Origin: Candidatus Altimarinota bacterium
GTDB lineage: Bacteria > Patescibacteriota > Gracilibacteria > Absconditabacterales > Absconditicoccaceae
Direction of reading: 5' to 3'
Assembly: GCA_027046965.1 (NCBI GenBank)
Contig: JALTWR010000008.1
Location: 62,001-126,000, forward strand
DNA: 64,000 nt
Part shown: piece after piece, positions 9,493 through 20,483 of the stretch
Layout of the letters: every line of letters starts with the position of its first letter
How positions within the stretch are numbered: position 1 is the first letter of the stretch
Made by a program: the position numbers and the translations under genes
Notes under the pieces: generated by a model
The model's input: the letters and a program-made list of their open reading frames with translations, nothing else
The model's database searches: none
What the model was told of the DNA's origin: nothing

Positions 9493-10344
9493 ATGGGTAT
9501 CAAAACTTATAAGCCTTACACTCCTTCTAGAAGGTTTATGACAGGTTATACGTTTGATGAGATAACAAAAACCAGACCAGAGAAATCTTTGACAGTTTTT
9601 GTGCCTTCTAGTGGAGGAAGAAACAATCAATGAAGGATAACAGCTAGATTTAGGGGATGAAGGCATAAAAGGCTATATAGGATAGTAGATTTTAGGGGAT
9701 ACGATAAAATAGGTGTTCCCGGTAAGGTTGTTAGTATTGAGTATGACCCTTTTAGGAGTGCGAGAATAGCGCTTGTTAGCTATAGAGATGGTGAAAAAAG
9801 ATATGTAATAGCATGGAAGGGGGCTAAGGTGGGAGATGAAATAATGAATGGCCCTGATGCTCCATTGGTTCCAGGCAATAGGAAACAATTAAAAGATATC
9901 CCTGATGGTTTTAATGTTTTTAACTTAGAGGTCACTCCGTTTACTAAGGCTAAGCTGGTAAGAAGTGCTGGTAATTATGCAACTATTACCTGAAGGGATG
10001 AGGCTAAGGGATTAGTCTTTGTAAAGATGGGGTCTGGTGAAATAAGGTTGTTTAATGAAAAAGTTTGGGCAACTATTTGAGAGGTAAGCAATGAAGAACA
10101 TAAAAATATAGTTATAGGTAAGGCGTGAAGAAGTAGATGGTTAGGTAGAAAGCCTCATGTACTTGGAAAGTCTATGAATCCTGTAGATCATCCTCATGGT
10201 GGTGGTGAAGGACATACTGATATTTGATTGAAGTATCCGAAATCATTCAGTGGTAAACCGGTTCCTCCAGGTAAAAAAACTAGGAAAAAGGGGAAGTGGT
10301 CTGATAAGTTTATAGTTCAGAGAAGGAAATCTAAAAAGAGATAA
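9493..10344 (+). CDS. rplB: 50S ribosomal protein L2
   Basis: 283 residues, slightly longer than usual. Recognised by [11 protein letters not shown] at the N-terminus, [17 protein letters not shown] near 40, and the C-terminal peptidyl-transferase segment [19 protein letters not shown]. Roughly eight glycines are TGA, including several in the conserved RNA-binding loops. Confidence 0.97.
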
Positions 10345-10369
10345 ATTTAAATCATTCTATTAAACAGCT

Positions 10370-10627
10370 ATGGCAAGATCGTTGAAAAAAGGATTTTATG
10401 TAAACCCTAAGTTACTGAAAAAAATAAAACAAATGAATGAAAAGGGTGAAAAGAGAGTGCTTAAGGTGTATGATAGGGCAACTCAGATAGTTCCAGATAT
10501 GGTGTGAATGACCTTTGCTGTTCACAATGGTAAGCAGTTTATAAGCGTGTATGTTACGGAAGATATGATAGGTCATAGGCTAGGAGAATTTGCTCCAACT
10601 AGAACTTTTAGAGGACATCCGTTTTAA
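10370..10627 (+). CDS. rpsS: 30S ribosomal protein S19
   Basis: 85 residues. Begins [19 protein letters not shown] and ends with [13 protein letters not shown], both typical of S19. One TGA (V-G-M) is Gly. Confidence 0.96.
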
Positions 10628-10642
10628 AGTTTAAAATAATTT

Positions 10643-11047
10643 ATGATGCAAGGGCTTAGAGCTACATTACAAAAAACTACCAATATTGGTAAAGAGCTGC
10701 CAAAGCAAAAAAGAGCTTCTATAAGTGCTACATTAAGATATGCACTTTCTTCTCCTAAAAAGATGGAGTTAGCTGCGAAGCTTATAAGGGGTAAAAATAT
10801 TCAAGAGGCTCAAAGAATATTAAAGTTTGCTCCTATCAAGTCAGCTAAAATACTTTTGAAGGTTTTAAATTCTGCCATAGCAAATGCAAAAAATAATGCG
10901 GAAGTTGCGGTTGAAGGGCTAATAGTTAAGAGAGTGGATATAGGTAGAGGGCCTAAAATTCTAAGGATTAGACCAGTATCTCGCGGTAGGGCGCATCGTT
11001 ACGTTAAACATAGGAGCCTGGTTAGAGTTGTTTTAGACACTAAATAA
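10643..11047 (+). CDS. rplV: 50S ribosomal protein L22
   Basis: 134 residues with no TGA. Core: ATLRYALSSPKKMELAAKLI, AKILLKVLNSAIANAKNN, and the tunnel hairpin ending RPVSRGRAHRYVKH. CGC and CGT here clearly encode conserved arginines, in contrast to CGA/CGG elsewhere. Confidence 0.96.
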   Translation: MMQGLRATLQKTTNIGKELPKQKRASISATLRYALSSPKKMELAAKLIRGKNIQEAQRILKFAPIKSAKILLKVLNSAIANAKNNAEVAVEGLIVKRVDIGRGPKILRIRPVSRGRAHRYVKHRSLVRVVLDTK

Positions 11048-11058
11048 ACATTTACCTG

Positions 11059-11712
11059 ATGGGACAAAAAGTAGATCCAAGAGGATTTAGGGTGGGATTC
11101 ACAAAAGTACATCCGACTGAATGGATGGCAAAGACTAAAGCGGATACTATGAACTTCTTTTTAGAGGATATAGCTATATATAGGGCTATTGAAGATTTTT
11201 ACAAAAGAGCGGCTATTGGTAAAATAGTGATCAGGAAAACGAAAGATGATGGAGAAGTTCTTATTTTTACAGGTAAACCAGCAGTAGTGGTTGGTAAGCA
11301 GGGTAAAAAGTTGGATGAATTTACAAAATTCCTTAAGAAAAGAACTGGCAGAGAGTTTAAAATAACTGTGAAGGAAATAAGAAATCCTGAGTTAAGTGCA
11401 AAAATATTAGCAGAATATGCTGCAGAACAACTTGAAAAAAGGATGCCATATAGAAGAGTAGCAAAGGGAGTTTTATCTAGAGCTATGAGTAAATGAGCTA
11501 TTGGTGCAAAGATACAGATATCTGGTAGGTTAAATGGTGTTGAGCTTTCAAGAAGTGAACAGTTTTTAGAAGGTAGGATTCCTTTGCAGACGCTAAGAGC
11601 AGATGTGGATTATCATTATACAACTGCTTTAACTAAATATGGTATTTTATGAGTTAAAGTGTGGATATACAAAGGAGACATATTGCAAAAACGTGGATCA
11701 TCTAAAAAATAA
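11059..11712 (+). CDS. rpsC: 30S ribosomal protein S3
   Basis: 217 residues. The N-terminus [13 protein letters not shown], the KH domain ([12 protein letters not shown] near residue 77), and the C-terminal [14 protein letters not shown] and [16 protein letters not shown] segments are all typical. One TGA in SKGAIG and another in ILGVKV are Gly. Confidence 0.96.
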
Positions 11713-11742
11713 ATTATTTAAATATACTAACTTAAATTAGTC

Positions 11743-12162
11743 ATGTTGCTTATGCCCAAGAGATGGAAGTATAGAAAACAAATGAGAGGAAGAAACAGAG
11801 GTGTTGCTACCTCATGAACTGAAGTTGCTTTTGGAGAGTTTGGTATGAAGGCTTTGGAGAATGGATATTTGACCAACAGACAGATAGAAGCTGCCAGAAA
11901 GGTTTTAGTAAGATATGTTAGGAAGGTAGGTAAGTTGTGGATAAGAGTTTTTCCAGATGTTCCCTATACTAAAAAGTGATTAGAGATGCCAATGGGTAAA
12001 GGTAAAGGTGATGTAGATCATTATAGGGCTAAGATCAAAAGATGAAAGATTATATTTGAGTTGGTAGGTATTGATAGAGAAACTGCTCAAAAAGCAATTA
12101 ATTTGGCAGCATATAAGCTTCCTATAAAAGTTAGATTGGTGGAAAGATGAGAGGTTAAATAA
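11743..12162 (+). CDS. rplP: 50S ribosomal protein L16
   Basis: 139 residues. Signature regions are [41 protein letters not shown] and [18 protein letters not shown] glycines occur at four sites, including W-x-E replaced by the G of the conserved T-S-G stretch. It organises the A site and tRNA elbow contact. Confidence 0.96.
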
Positions 12163-12192
12163 GATATTTTATACCTAAAGGTGCAAGGAATA

Positions 12193-12399
12193 ATGAAACC
12201 TATGACAGCAAAAGAACTTAGAGGTAAAAGTATTAAAGAATTGGTAAACTTAAGGAAAGAAACCAAAAAAAAGCTATTTGAAATGAGGATGAAAAATGCT
12301 GTGAGGGCATTGAAGGAAACTCATTTGATAAAGATTGCCAAGAGAAATATAGCCAGAATAAACACAGTTCTTAAGGAAAAACTTACACAGTGAAAATAA
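12193..12399 (+). CDS. rpmC: 50S ribosomal protein L29
   Basis: 68 residues. MTAKELRGKSIKELVNLRKE and the helix VLKEKL identify it. The start is taken at the ATG 12193; an in-frame GTG four codons upstream is less likely. The frame passes a TGA and ends Gly-Lys-TAA. Confidence 0.93.
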
Positions 12400-12430
12400 T
12401 AATTTATATCTCTAAAATACTAATATAGTT

Positions 12431-12694
12431 ATGGTTATCATAGCAGGAAAAAACATTAGAGAGTTTGTGGGTAAAGTAGTTAGTGATAAGATGAAGAAGA
12501 CTATTGTAGTGGAAGTAGAAAAAGTAAAGGTTCATCCTCTGTACAAAAAAAGATATACTATTAAAAAGAAATATTATGCTCACGATGAGAAACAGCAAGC
12601 TAAAGAAGGGGATATAGTAAGAATCAGGCAGACTAGACCTTTGTCTAGGTTGAAAAGGTGGAGGCTGGTGGAAATTGTTGAAAAAGCTCAATAA
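12431..12694 (+). CDS. rpsQ: 30S ribosomal protein S17
   Basis: 87 residues, no TGA. OB-fold protein with [25 protein letters not shown], and [23 protein letters not shown], all standard for S17. Confidence 0.96.
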   Translation: MVIIAGKNIREFVGKVVSDKMKKTIVVEVEKVKVHPLYKKRYTIKKKYYAHDEKQQAKEGDIVRIRQTRPLSRLKRWRLVEIVEKAQ

Positions 12695-12727
12695 AATTAA
12701 GGATTTAAATAATATATCATTATAGAG

Positions 12728-13096
12728 ATGATTCAAAACGAGACTTTAGTGAGAGTTGCAGATAACACTGGAGCTAAGACAGCAAAGGTGATAAGAATAC
12801 TCAAAGGGTCCAATGCCAAATCTGCCACAGTTGGTGATATGGTTGTTGTGGCTATTAAAAGCGCTAATGCGTGAGGGATGGTTAATAAATGAGATGTGAG
12901 CTGGGCTGTTGTAGTCAGGACCAGAAAAGAAATTCCCAGAAAAGACGGGACCTATTTGAGGTTTGAGGATAATGCTGTAGCTTTGATAGAAAAAAATAAG
13001 ACTCCTAAGTGAAAGAGAATATTTGGTCCTGTTGCTAGAGAGCTTAGAGAAAAATGATTTGCTCATGTAGCAACTATGGCGGAAGATATTATTTAA
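12728..13096 (+). CDS. rplN: 50S ribosomal protein L14
   Basis: 122 residues. Starts [17 protein letters not shown] and carries the conserved [25 protein letters not shown] end; the Gly of K-G-F is TGA, as are three more. Confidence 0.96.
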
Positions 13097-13121
13097 GTCT
13101 TTAATTATAATCTTATCCAAA

Positions 13122-13418
13122 ATGAGGAAGATAAAGTCAGGAGATACAGTTATGATAATGAGGGGCAGATATCAAGAAAAGGGAAAAACTGGAGTTGTAG
13201 AAAGAGTTGAGGACCAGAGAGTATATGTTAAGTGAATGAGAATTGTTAAAAAAGCACTAAAGGGTAAGGGTTTTGTAGAAAAAGAAGCCCCTATTGATAT
13301 ATCAAATGTGATGGTAGTATGTCCTTCTTGTAAAAAACCTACAAGAGTTGGGATTGAACAAAAGGATGGTAAACGTTATAGGGTTTGTAAAAAATGTGGG
13401 GCTAAGTTAGATAAATAA
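13122..13418 (+). CDS. rplX: 50S ribosomal protein L24
   Basis: 98 residues. The KOW part ([26 protein letters not shown]) is followed by a C-terminal four-cysteine module, CPSC near residue 66 and CKKC near residue 91, that would bind zinc. One TGA is Gly. Confidence 0.95.
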
Positions 13419-13451
13419 TAAGGGATTTAACTTAATAATATTTTTGAAGCG

Positions 13452-14000
13452 ATGAGTTTGTACGAAAAATTTAACAAAGAGATTAAGCCTGAGTTAAAAA
13501 AGGAGTTAGGAAAGAAAAATATTAATGAAGTTCCTAAGTTGGATAAAATAGTGGTGAGTATGGGGATATGATCTTTGGTTACTAGAAAATGAGTCAAAGA
13601 TTTTAGCGATTTAGAAGAAAATTTGAAAGTCATAACTGGTCAAAAACCCCATATTATTAAAGCTAGAAAATCTGTATCTAACTTCAAGCTTAGAGAGGGG
13701 ATGCCGGTGATGCTAAGAGTAACTATTAGAGGTAAGAGGGCTTATGATTTTATAGATAGATTGGTTAAATATGTTTTGCCTAGAGTAAGGGACTTTAGGG
13801 GAGTGTCTCCTAAGAAATTCGATGGTAAAGGAAACTTAAATATTGGTTTGAAATCTCAGATGGTTTTCCCTGAGCTTACACCAGATGACATCAAAACTCC
13901 TCAAGGGATACAAGTTACTATAGCAACTACTTCTGCAGTGGATGAAGAGGCTCAAAAATTATTAGAAAAGTTATGAATAATATTTTTACAGACTAAATAA
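13452..14000 (+). CDS. rplE: 50S ribosomal protein L5
   Basis: 182 residues. Signature stretches: NEVPKLDKIVVSMG, ITGQKPHIIKARKSVSNFKLREGMPV, and the end QGIQVTIATTSAVDEEAQKLLEKLG. TGA glycines at three sites; the frame runs through the last TGA to a TAA eight codons later. Binds 5S rRNA. Confidence 0.95.
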
Positions 14001-14008
14001 ATTATTAA

Positions 14009-14233
14009 ATGGCTAGAAAAGCATTGGTAGTAAAGCAAAAAAAATTATTAGAAAAAAAGCTAAGGTATCAGAAAATGGGTAAGAAGATGCCTAAATCTAC
14101 TAGGTATTACAATAGATGTCAAGTATGTGGTAGAGTTCATGGGTATATTAGAGAGTATGGAATTTGTAGAGTGTGCTTTAGAAAATATGCCAGAGAGGGG
14201 CTAATAGCTTGAGTTAGAAAGGCTAGCTGGTAA
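14009..14233 (+). CDS. rpsN: 30S ribosomal protein S14, zinc type
   Basis: 74 residues. Two CxxC pairs ([15 protein letters not shown] and [12 protein letters not shown]) form the zinc site of the short S14 class. The end is GVRKASW, with TGA as Gly, exactly the family ending. Confidence 0.96.
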
Positions 14234-14266
14234 GATTGATATTTTAACTATTAATAAATTGTGGAT

Positions 14267-14671
14267 ATGGCTATTGTAAATTCTCCTATTCATGATCTGC
14301 TTGTAAGAATTAAAAACTGATATTTGGCAGATAAAGGAGTTGTCGAAGGAGTTGTATATTCTGGTTTTGTTGAAAATGTTTTGAAGCTTTTAAAAAAGCA
14401 TAATTTTATTAAGGATTATGAGGTTAGGAAAGATGGTAATAAAGCTTTTGTAGATATTGTTTTGTGGCGTGTAAAAGATAAAGTTAATGATATCCCTGTA
14501 ATAAAATTTTATTCTAGACCTTCAAGACGTTGGTATGTATCTTATAAGGACTTAAGACCTGTAGCTGGAGGTAGAGGTATAGGGATAATTAGCACATCTA
14601 AAGGAGTTATGGATACTTATACTGCCAAAAAGAATAAATTATGAGGAGAATTAATTGCTGAAATATATTAG
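14267..14671 (+). CDS. rpsH: 30S ribosomal protein S8
   Basis: 134 residues. NSPIHDLLVRIKNGYLA (TGA as G), the middle VIKFYSRPSRRWYVSYKDLRPV, and GGRGIGIISTSKGVMDTYTAKK are typical. Ends at TAG. Confidence 0.95.
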
Positions 14672-14696
14672 TATTTAAATATGAAATTTAACTATC

Positions 14697-15242
14697 ATGT
14701 CTAGAATAGGAAAATTGCCAATTCAGTTACCAAGCGGGGTTGAAGTAAAGATAGATTGAGAAGTTGTTAAAGTAAAAGGGCCGAAATGAGAGCTTGAATT
14801 CTCACTTCCTGAGGGAGTTGAAATAAAGATGGAAGACAATCAATTAAAGGTGACCATCCAAAATGATATGTATAAGGCTTTGTGGGGAACCGTAAGAAGC
14901 GTTTTGTCAAATATGGTTGAATGAGTTTCTAAAGGGTGGTCTAAAAAATTATTAGTGGTAGGTGTTTGATACGGTGTCCAGGTTCAAGGGAATAAATTAG
15001 TATTGAAATTGTGATATTCTCATCCTATAGAGTATCAATTACCTGATGGTATAACCGCTAAAGTAGAAAAGGATCCAAAATGAAATGATGTTCTTATCTT
15101 AGAAGGAATTGATAAGCAATTAGTGGGACAAACAGCTGCAGTTATTAGAGAATTTAGGAGGCCTGATCCTTACAAAGGTAAGGGAGTTAGGTATGCTGAT
15201 GAAGTGTTGATTCTAAAGCCTTGAAAGGCAGCTAAAAAATAA
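14697..15242 (+). CDS. rplF: 50S ribosomal protein L6
   Basis: 181 residues. [16 protein letters not shown] at the start and the C-terminal [30 protein letters not shown] are diagnostic. Eight TGA codons are read as Gly, one of the densest in the operon. Confidence 0.96.
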
Positions 15243-15273
15243 TCATTAAAATTTAATTGTAACTGTTAAAACA

Positions 15274-15633
15274 ATGGATAAGCTTAAGAAGCACTTAAAA
15301 GAAATTCATAGAAAATATTTGAGAAGGAAGCATAAAACAAACACACTAACTAAACGCAATTCTAATCTTCCCAGATTGATTGTTCACAAATCAAATAAAT
15401 ATAATTATGCTGAAATTGTGGATAGAGACGGTAAGACACTAGTATATCTGACAGATTTGAAGTTAAAATGAGAAACTAAGAGCGAGAGGGCTTTTGCTCT
15501 ATGAAAAGAGGTTGCCAAGTTGGCATTACAAAAAGGTGTAAAAAAAGTAGTATTTGATAGAAATGGATATTTGTATCATGGAAGAGTTAAAGCAGTAGCC
15601 GAAGGGGCTAGGGAAGGAGGATTAGAATTTTAA
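15274..15633 (+). CDS. rplR: 50S ribosomal protein L18
   Basis: 119 residues. Basic N-terminus, [25 protein letters not shown], and the closing [26 protein letters not shown] identify this 5S rRNA-binding protein. Confidence 0.95.
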
Positions 15634-15656
15634 TTTTTAACAAATAATGGATAATA

Positions 15657-16139
15657 ATGGCACAACCAAGAGAAGAAAAACAACAAAAGGAATTTGAAGA
15701 AAGACTGTTGGAGGTAAGAAGGGTAACAAGAGTTACAAAAGGTTGAAGACAACTTTCTTTTAGAGCTATAATGATCGTAGGTAATAAAAAAGGAAAAATA
15801 GGGCTTGGAATTTGAAAAGCTCAGGATGTAGTATGAGCTGTAAACAAAGCTGTTCATGAAGCCTATAAAAACTTGATTGAAGTGCCTATAGAAAAAGGTG
15901 GAACAGTGCCTTATGCAAAGACCTTTAAATATAAATCTGCTTTGGTAAGAATATTGCCTGCAGCACCGGGTACTGGTCTAAAAGCATGATCATCTGTTAG
16001 AACAGTTTTGGAGCTGGCAGGATATAGTAATATTTTGTCTAAGATTATTGGTACAACAAATAAGTTAAATAATGCTTTAGCTACTATTAGAGCTTTACAA
16101 ACTTACAAGAAAAAGGAAAATGTTGCAGCATGAAATTAA
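15657..16139 (+). CDS. rpsE: 30S ribosomal protein S5
   Basis: 160 residues. Seen are [45 protein letters not shown] and LPAAPGTGLKAGSSVRTVLELAG. TGA is Gly at six sites. An ATG ten bases upstream leads to a dead-end frame, so 15657 is the start. Its last 20 bases overlap rplO directly: rpmD (L30), which normally lies between them, is absent. Confidence 0.96.
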
Positions 16140-16578
16140 AAAATCTAAAGGAATAATCAAAAAAGCTAAAAGGGTTGGTAGAGGGAATGCTTCTGGAAAG
16201 TGAAATTATTCTACAAGAGGGCTTAAGTGACAATTAGCAAGGTCAGGAGGAGGAATGCCACCATGGTTTGAGGGGGGACAAACTCCATTAAGTATGAGAT
16301 TGCCTAAACTAAGGGGGTTCAAAAGATATTATAAATTAGTAAAAAAATATCAAATAGTTAATCTTCGTGATCTGCAAGCAAAAGAAGCTATTAAAGATGG
16401 GCAAGAAATTACTAAAGAGATTCTTAGAGAAGCAGGTTTAATCAAAAAAGCAGATGGGCTTGTAAAAGTTTTAGGAGAAGCCAAAGACTTTAAAAAGAAA
16501 TTGGTGTTTGTGTGAATAGACGCCTTTTCTAAATCAGCTAGAGAGGCAATTGAAAAGGCAGGAGGAGAAATCAAGTAA
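16120..16578 (+). CDS. rplO: 50S ribosomal protein L15
   Basis: 152 residues. KRVGRGNASGKGNYSTRGLKGQ and the SGGGMPPWFEGGQTPLSMRLPKL segment are diagnostic. The start ATG at 16120 lies inside rpsE; the downstream ATG 16130 is out of frame, and no other in-frame ATG precedes the conserved GRG region. Confidence 0.94.
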
Positions 16579-16605
16579 ATTAGGATTTATATTCAAAACT
16601 TTTAA

Positions 16606-17946
16606 ATGAGAGTTGTTATAGACTATCTTAAAGGGATTTGGGAAACGCCATCTTTAAAGAGAAAGATTCTTTTTACTTTTGCTATATTAATTGCCTACAG
16701 ATTTTTGGTTTTTTTACCAGTTCCGTTTGTAAATATTAAAGAGTTGTTCACTTTGATCTCTCAGAACAACTTATTACAAGCGGGAGCAGGAGGAGGATTA
16801 GAATATTTAGCGGTTTTGCTGGGTGGTACCTTGGATAAGTTTTCTATTATAACTGTGGGGTTAATTCCCTTTATTAATGCTTCAATCGTGATTCAGCTTC
16901 TAACAGCAGTTTTGCCACATTTAGAGGAGCTGCAAGAACAGGGAGAAGTAGGGCAGATGAAAATCCAGCAATATACTAGATGGTTGACAGTCCCATTTGC
17001 TTTTTTGCAGGCTATAGGGACAGTATATTTCATACATTCATTGGCTCCTAGCGTGATAAATACTACTATGGGGATAGTGCTTTTGTCCGCATTTAGTATG
17101 ATGGTATGAAGCATTTTGTTGATGCGGCTTGGTGAGACTATTACTGAAAAGTGAATATCAAATGGTATTTCGCTTATAATATTTTCTTCTATTGTTGCTG
17201 GAATAATGTCAAAACTTTTTGGGTACTTGGTGGGAGCAGGTTCTACAGAATTGCAAAAAGTTATTGTATTTGTTTTGTTGGTGGTAATAGTGCTTGTGAT
17301 ACTTTCTATATTGCTTATTAGAACTGTCAAAGAGATCCCAATTATATATGCTAGAGCTGGTAGAGTGGAGGAAAGAGCTGTATTGCCTATACCATTGAAC
17401 CCTGTGGGAATGATTCCGATAATTTTTGCTATGTCTTTTATTTCATTCCCTTATTTAGTAGCTACTTTGTTTGTTAAAAAAGGAGTGGAAAGCTCTACAC
17501 TTTACAATGTTGCTAATTGGATTCAACAAAATATGAATATTTATACCAATCAACCAGCTCCCTTAGCAATAGGATTGTTTTTTGTTTTAACAGTTCTTTT
17601 TACTTTCTTTTATACAATTATTGTATTTAATCCCGAAAGAATGGCGGAAAATATCCAGCAAAGGGGAGGTTATATTCCTTGAATTAGGCCTTGAGAGGAG
17701 ACAGCTAAATATCTCAATAAAATCTTGATGCATTTGAGTTTTTGGTGAGGAATTTGATTAGCATTGGTAGGGATCTATTCTTATATTTTGCCATATTTGC
17801 CATTTGTGAAAGATTATGTTGTAATGTCTGGTACTTTGCCAGTAGTGGTAAGTGGTGCAGGTATCATTATTATAGTGGGAGTTGTAAAGGAAATTATTGA
17901 CAAGGTTAATGGTGAGCTTTTGATGGAAAGATATGAAAAATTATAA
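16606..17946 (+). CDS. secY: Protein translocase subunit SecY
   Basis: 446 residues with ten membrane helices, the channel of the Sec translocon in the inner membrane. Conserved points: the N-terminal KRKILFTFAILIAYR, helix 2 region NASIVIQLLTAVLPHLEEL, the LGETITEKGISNGISLII loop, and [29 protein letters not shown], where Gly in both GIRPG positions are TGA. The secretion gene ends the ribosomal operon; adk, map, infA, rpsM and rpoA do not follow. Confidence 0.97.
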
Positions 17947-17985
17947 GATTATCTAAAACATAATAAATTGATTATATACTATTAG

Positions 17986-18011
17986 ATCCCTCAGTTTATG
18001 GGGGATTTTGT
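17986..18011 (+). terminator. Terminator after secY
   Basis: ATCCCTCA-GTTTA-TGGGGGAT stem-loop (one G-U pair) followed by TTTTG. Marks the end of the S10-spc-secY transcript. Confidence 0.75.
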
Positions 18012-18053
18012 GTTTATGTAAAAATTTTTTGTTTCTTTGTTTTTCATAGAGAT

Positions 18054-18081
18054 TTGAAACAGGGCAAAATATAAATATAAT
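18054..18081 (+). promoter_or_regulatory. Predicted promoter of dnaX
   Basis: TTGAAA (18054-18059), 16-base spacer, consensus TATAAT (18076-18081), 31 bases before the dnaX ATG and just after a terminator. Confidence 0.65.
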
Positions 18082-18112
18082 CAGTGAAGATTTATTTAGT
18101 GCTAAACCTTAA

Positions 18113-19501
18113 ATGTCTTTTTACCTTAAATATCGTCCTCAAAGATTTGATGATATTGTAGGACAAGAGTTTATCAAAGATATACTAAAAAATCAGGTTA
18201 AAAAAAGCAATATTTTGCATTCATATCTTTTTCAATGACCTAGAGGGACTTGAAAGACTTCTACAGCTAGAATCTTCGCTAAGGCTATCAATTGTGAAAA
18301 TCCCCAGGATGGTAATCCTTGTAATAATTGTAATGCTTGTCAATCTATTAACCAAGGAACCACCCTGGATGTTGTGGAGATAGATGCAGCTTCTTATACT
18401 CAAGTGGATAATATTAGAGAGGTTATAATAGAAAAAATAAACTATCCACCCTCTAATCTAAAAAAGAAAGTCTATATTATAGACGAGGTGCATATGTTAT
18501 CCAAATCAGCTTTTAATGCGTTGTTAAAAGTAATGGAGGAACCTCCATCTTATGTGGTATTTATTTTAGCAACCACTGAAATCCAGAAAGTGCCAGATAC
18601 TATTGTTTCTCGTTGTCAGGTATTCAACTTTAAAAATTTAACAAAAGAGCAAATAGTTGGTTATTTAAAAAAAATTTGTCAGAAAGAAAGCTTAGAATGT
18701 GATAATCTAGGACTGGAGGCTATCGCTGCAGCATCTGAAGGAGCGTTGCGTGATGCTATAAAATATCTTCAACAGGTTAGTGTATTAGGCAAGGTAGATG
18801 TTGAAACTGTTAAAAGGTTCTTGGGAATCGTAGATCAGCAGGCTATAAGTGATTTGTTGAATTTGATTAAACAGCAAGATTATGAATGAGTTAAAGCTTT
18901 GTTAACACAGCTATATGAAAAATGAATTGATTTCTCGTACTTTGTGAAGCAGATTTTAGGATATATTGAAGAGATATTTACAACCGATCCTGATTTCTTG
19001 GGGAGGGTTTGAGAAGTTTTGATAAAGAGTTTCCAGCAATTCAAATACATATCAGATCCAGTTGCTGTTATGTTGGTAAATATTGCTTCATTGACTGAAA
19101 ATAAAGATACTAGCTCAAAGAAATCAGTAGATGAAAAAAAAGCTAGTTTCTGATGAGAAAATGGAGAAAACACCACATCTTTAGAGTCAGCTGTTCCTTG
19201 AGGTTCCAAACTTCAGTGTGACGTTCCTAAAGTTAGTATTAGTCCGGAAGAGCTTAAGGAGAGGTTAATCCAAAAGATTAAGGATCCATCACTAGAGGGA
19301 GCTATTAAAAAATATCTTTCTTTTGAAGAAGTTACCAAAGATGTAGTAAAAGGGGTTGTAATAAACAAATTTTATTATACTCGTTTTATGAAGGATGAAG
19401 TTTTATTTTTGATAAAAAATGCCTTAGCAGATATTTTAGATGTAGAAGATGTGGAATTTGTTATTTCTTATAAAGATCCCAAACAGCTTTTAATTGAATA
19501 A
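18113..19501 (+). CDS. dnaX: DNA polymerase III subunit gamma/tau
   Basis: Clamp-loader ATPase of the replisome. The 462 residues hold the AAA+ module: opening LKYRPQRFDDIVGQ, Walker A GPRGTGKT at about residues 42-49 with both essential glycines written TGA, a zinc module of four cysteines near residues 63-80 (CENPQDGNPCNNCNAC), Walker B DEVH near 126, and sensor SRC near 166. The C-terminal part past about residue 360 is short, so only a gamma-length or a short tau form is made. It is first in a unit with an unknown helical protein and a Nudix hydrolase. Confidence 0.95.
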
Positions 19502-19510
19502 ATTTTAAAA

Positions 19511-20482
19511 ATGGACAAAGAGATCTCAAATTTGTATGAGGAAGTTATAAAAAGTTATATATTGAGATTAGGAGAGCTAGGGCAGCTGGACGAGGGGAAA
19601 AAGTCTTTGCCTCATCTTAAGGAGGGAGCTAGTTTTGGTATTAAATTGGCGATATATTTGGAGAAAGTAATAAAAGATAATTTTTGACAACAAGCAGATG
19701 CAGTAGTTAAGAGATATTATGATAAACTAAAAGAGGCTTTAAAATCTCTTTTGTCAAATGTAGGAGGTGGAGCTAAACCTGTAATTATTAAATCTATGGA
19801 ATTACAAGTGAAGTTGATGCTTTTACCATTTGAGGAATTTTTAAATGTTTTGAAAGCAGAGGTTTTTAAAAAATGAGGTATTGAACATATTTGAGAAGAT
19901 AAATCATTAGCCAAGCTGATTTCTTTCTCGCAACAAGTTTGAGAAGATTTTTACCAAGATTTTGAAAAAAAAGAGCTAATATGGGGAGAGTATGAACTTT
20001 CTAGGCTAATTTTTCAAGACGTTTGTTGATTTTTAATGTGTGAAAATAAGCAATTATGGCAAGATAGGTTTTTGAAGGCACAAAAACAAAAAGAGCAAAG
20101 AGAGTTTGATATATTAATGCAACTTCTTAAAGAAGGACAGCTTAATGTTTTGAAAAATATTTATGACTTAATGGCTCCTTCTTTGGATAAAGTCAAAAAA
20201 TGAAAGATCCCTTTTGAAGAATTTTATTCAGAGCTGCAAAAAATTGATGATATTTTAACTGAGTTGGGAGATGTCCCAAACAAGGATGTTTTTGCTCTTA
20301 ATTTTTTTGGGAAAATTGTACAATCCTTGAAGGGGAGCAAAGAAGAGTGATGATTGTTGAGCAGTTTTAAAAAAATGCTTGGTCAGACTGGGGGTGATGC
20401 AGGTCTAGATGATGAGCAGTTAAAGAAGTTGATTTATTTTGTCAAAAAATATCATAATGAACAACTCGATAATAAATGATAA
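19511..20482 (+). CDS. Unknown helical protein
   Basis: 323 residues, mostly alpha-helical and charged, with no membrane segment or signal peptide and no family I recognise. Glycines are written TGA at about ten places, mainly in loops. The last sense codon is TGA and is followed at once by TAA. It begins nine bases after dnaX and ends one base before the Nudix ATG, so it is translated with them; a link to replication is possible but only from position. Confidence 0.7.
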
Positions 20483-20483
20483 G

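Noticed and set aside
15647-15656. Alternative rpsE start at the ATG ten bases upstream
   Set aside because: That frame runs into TAG after about 37 codons and does not encode S5.
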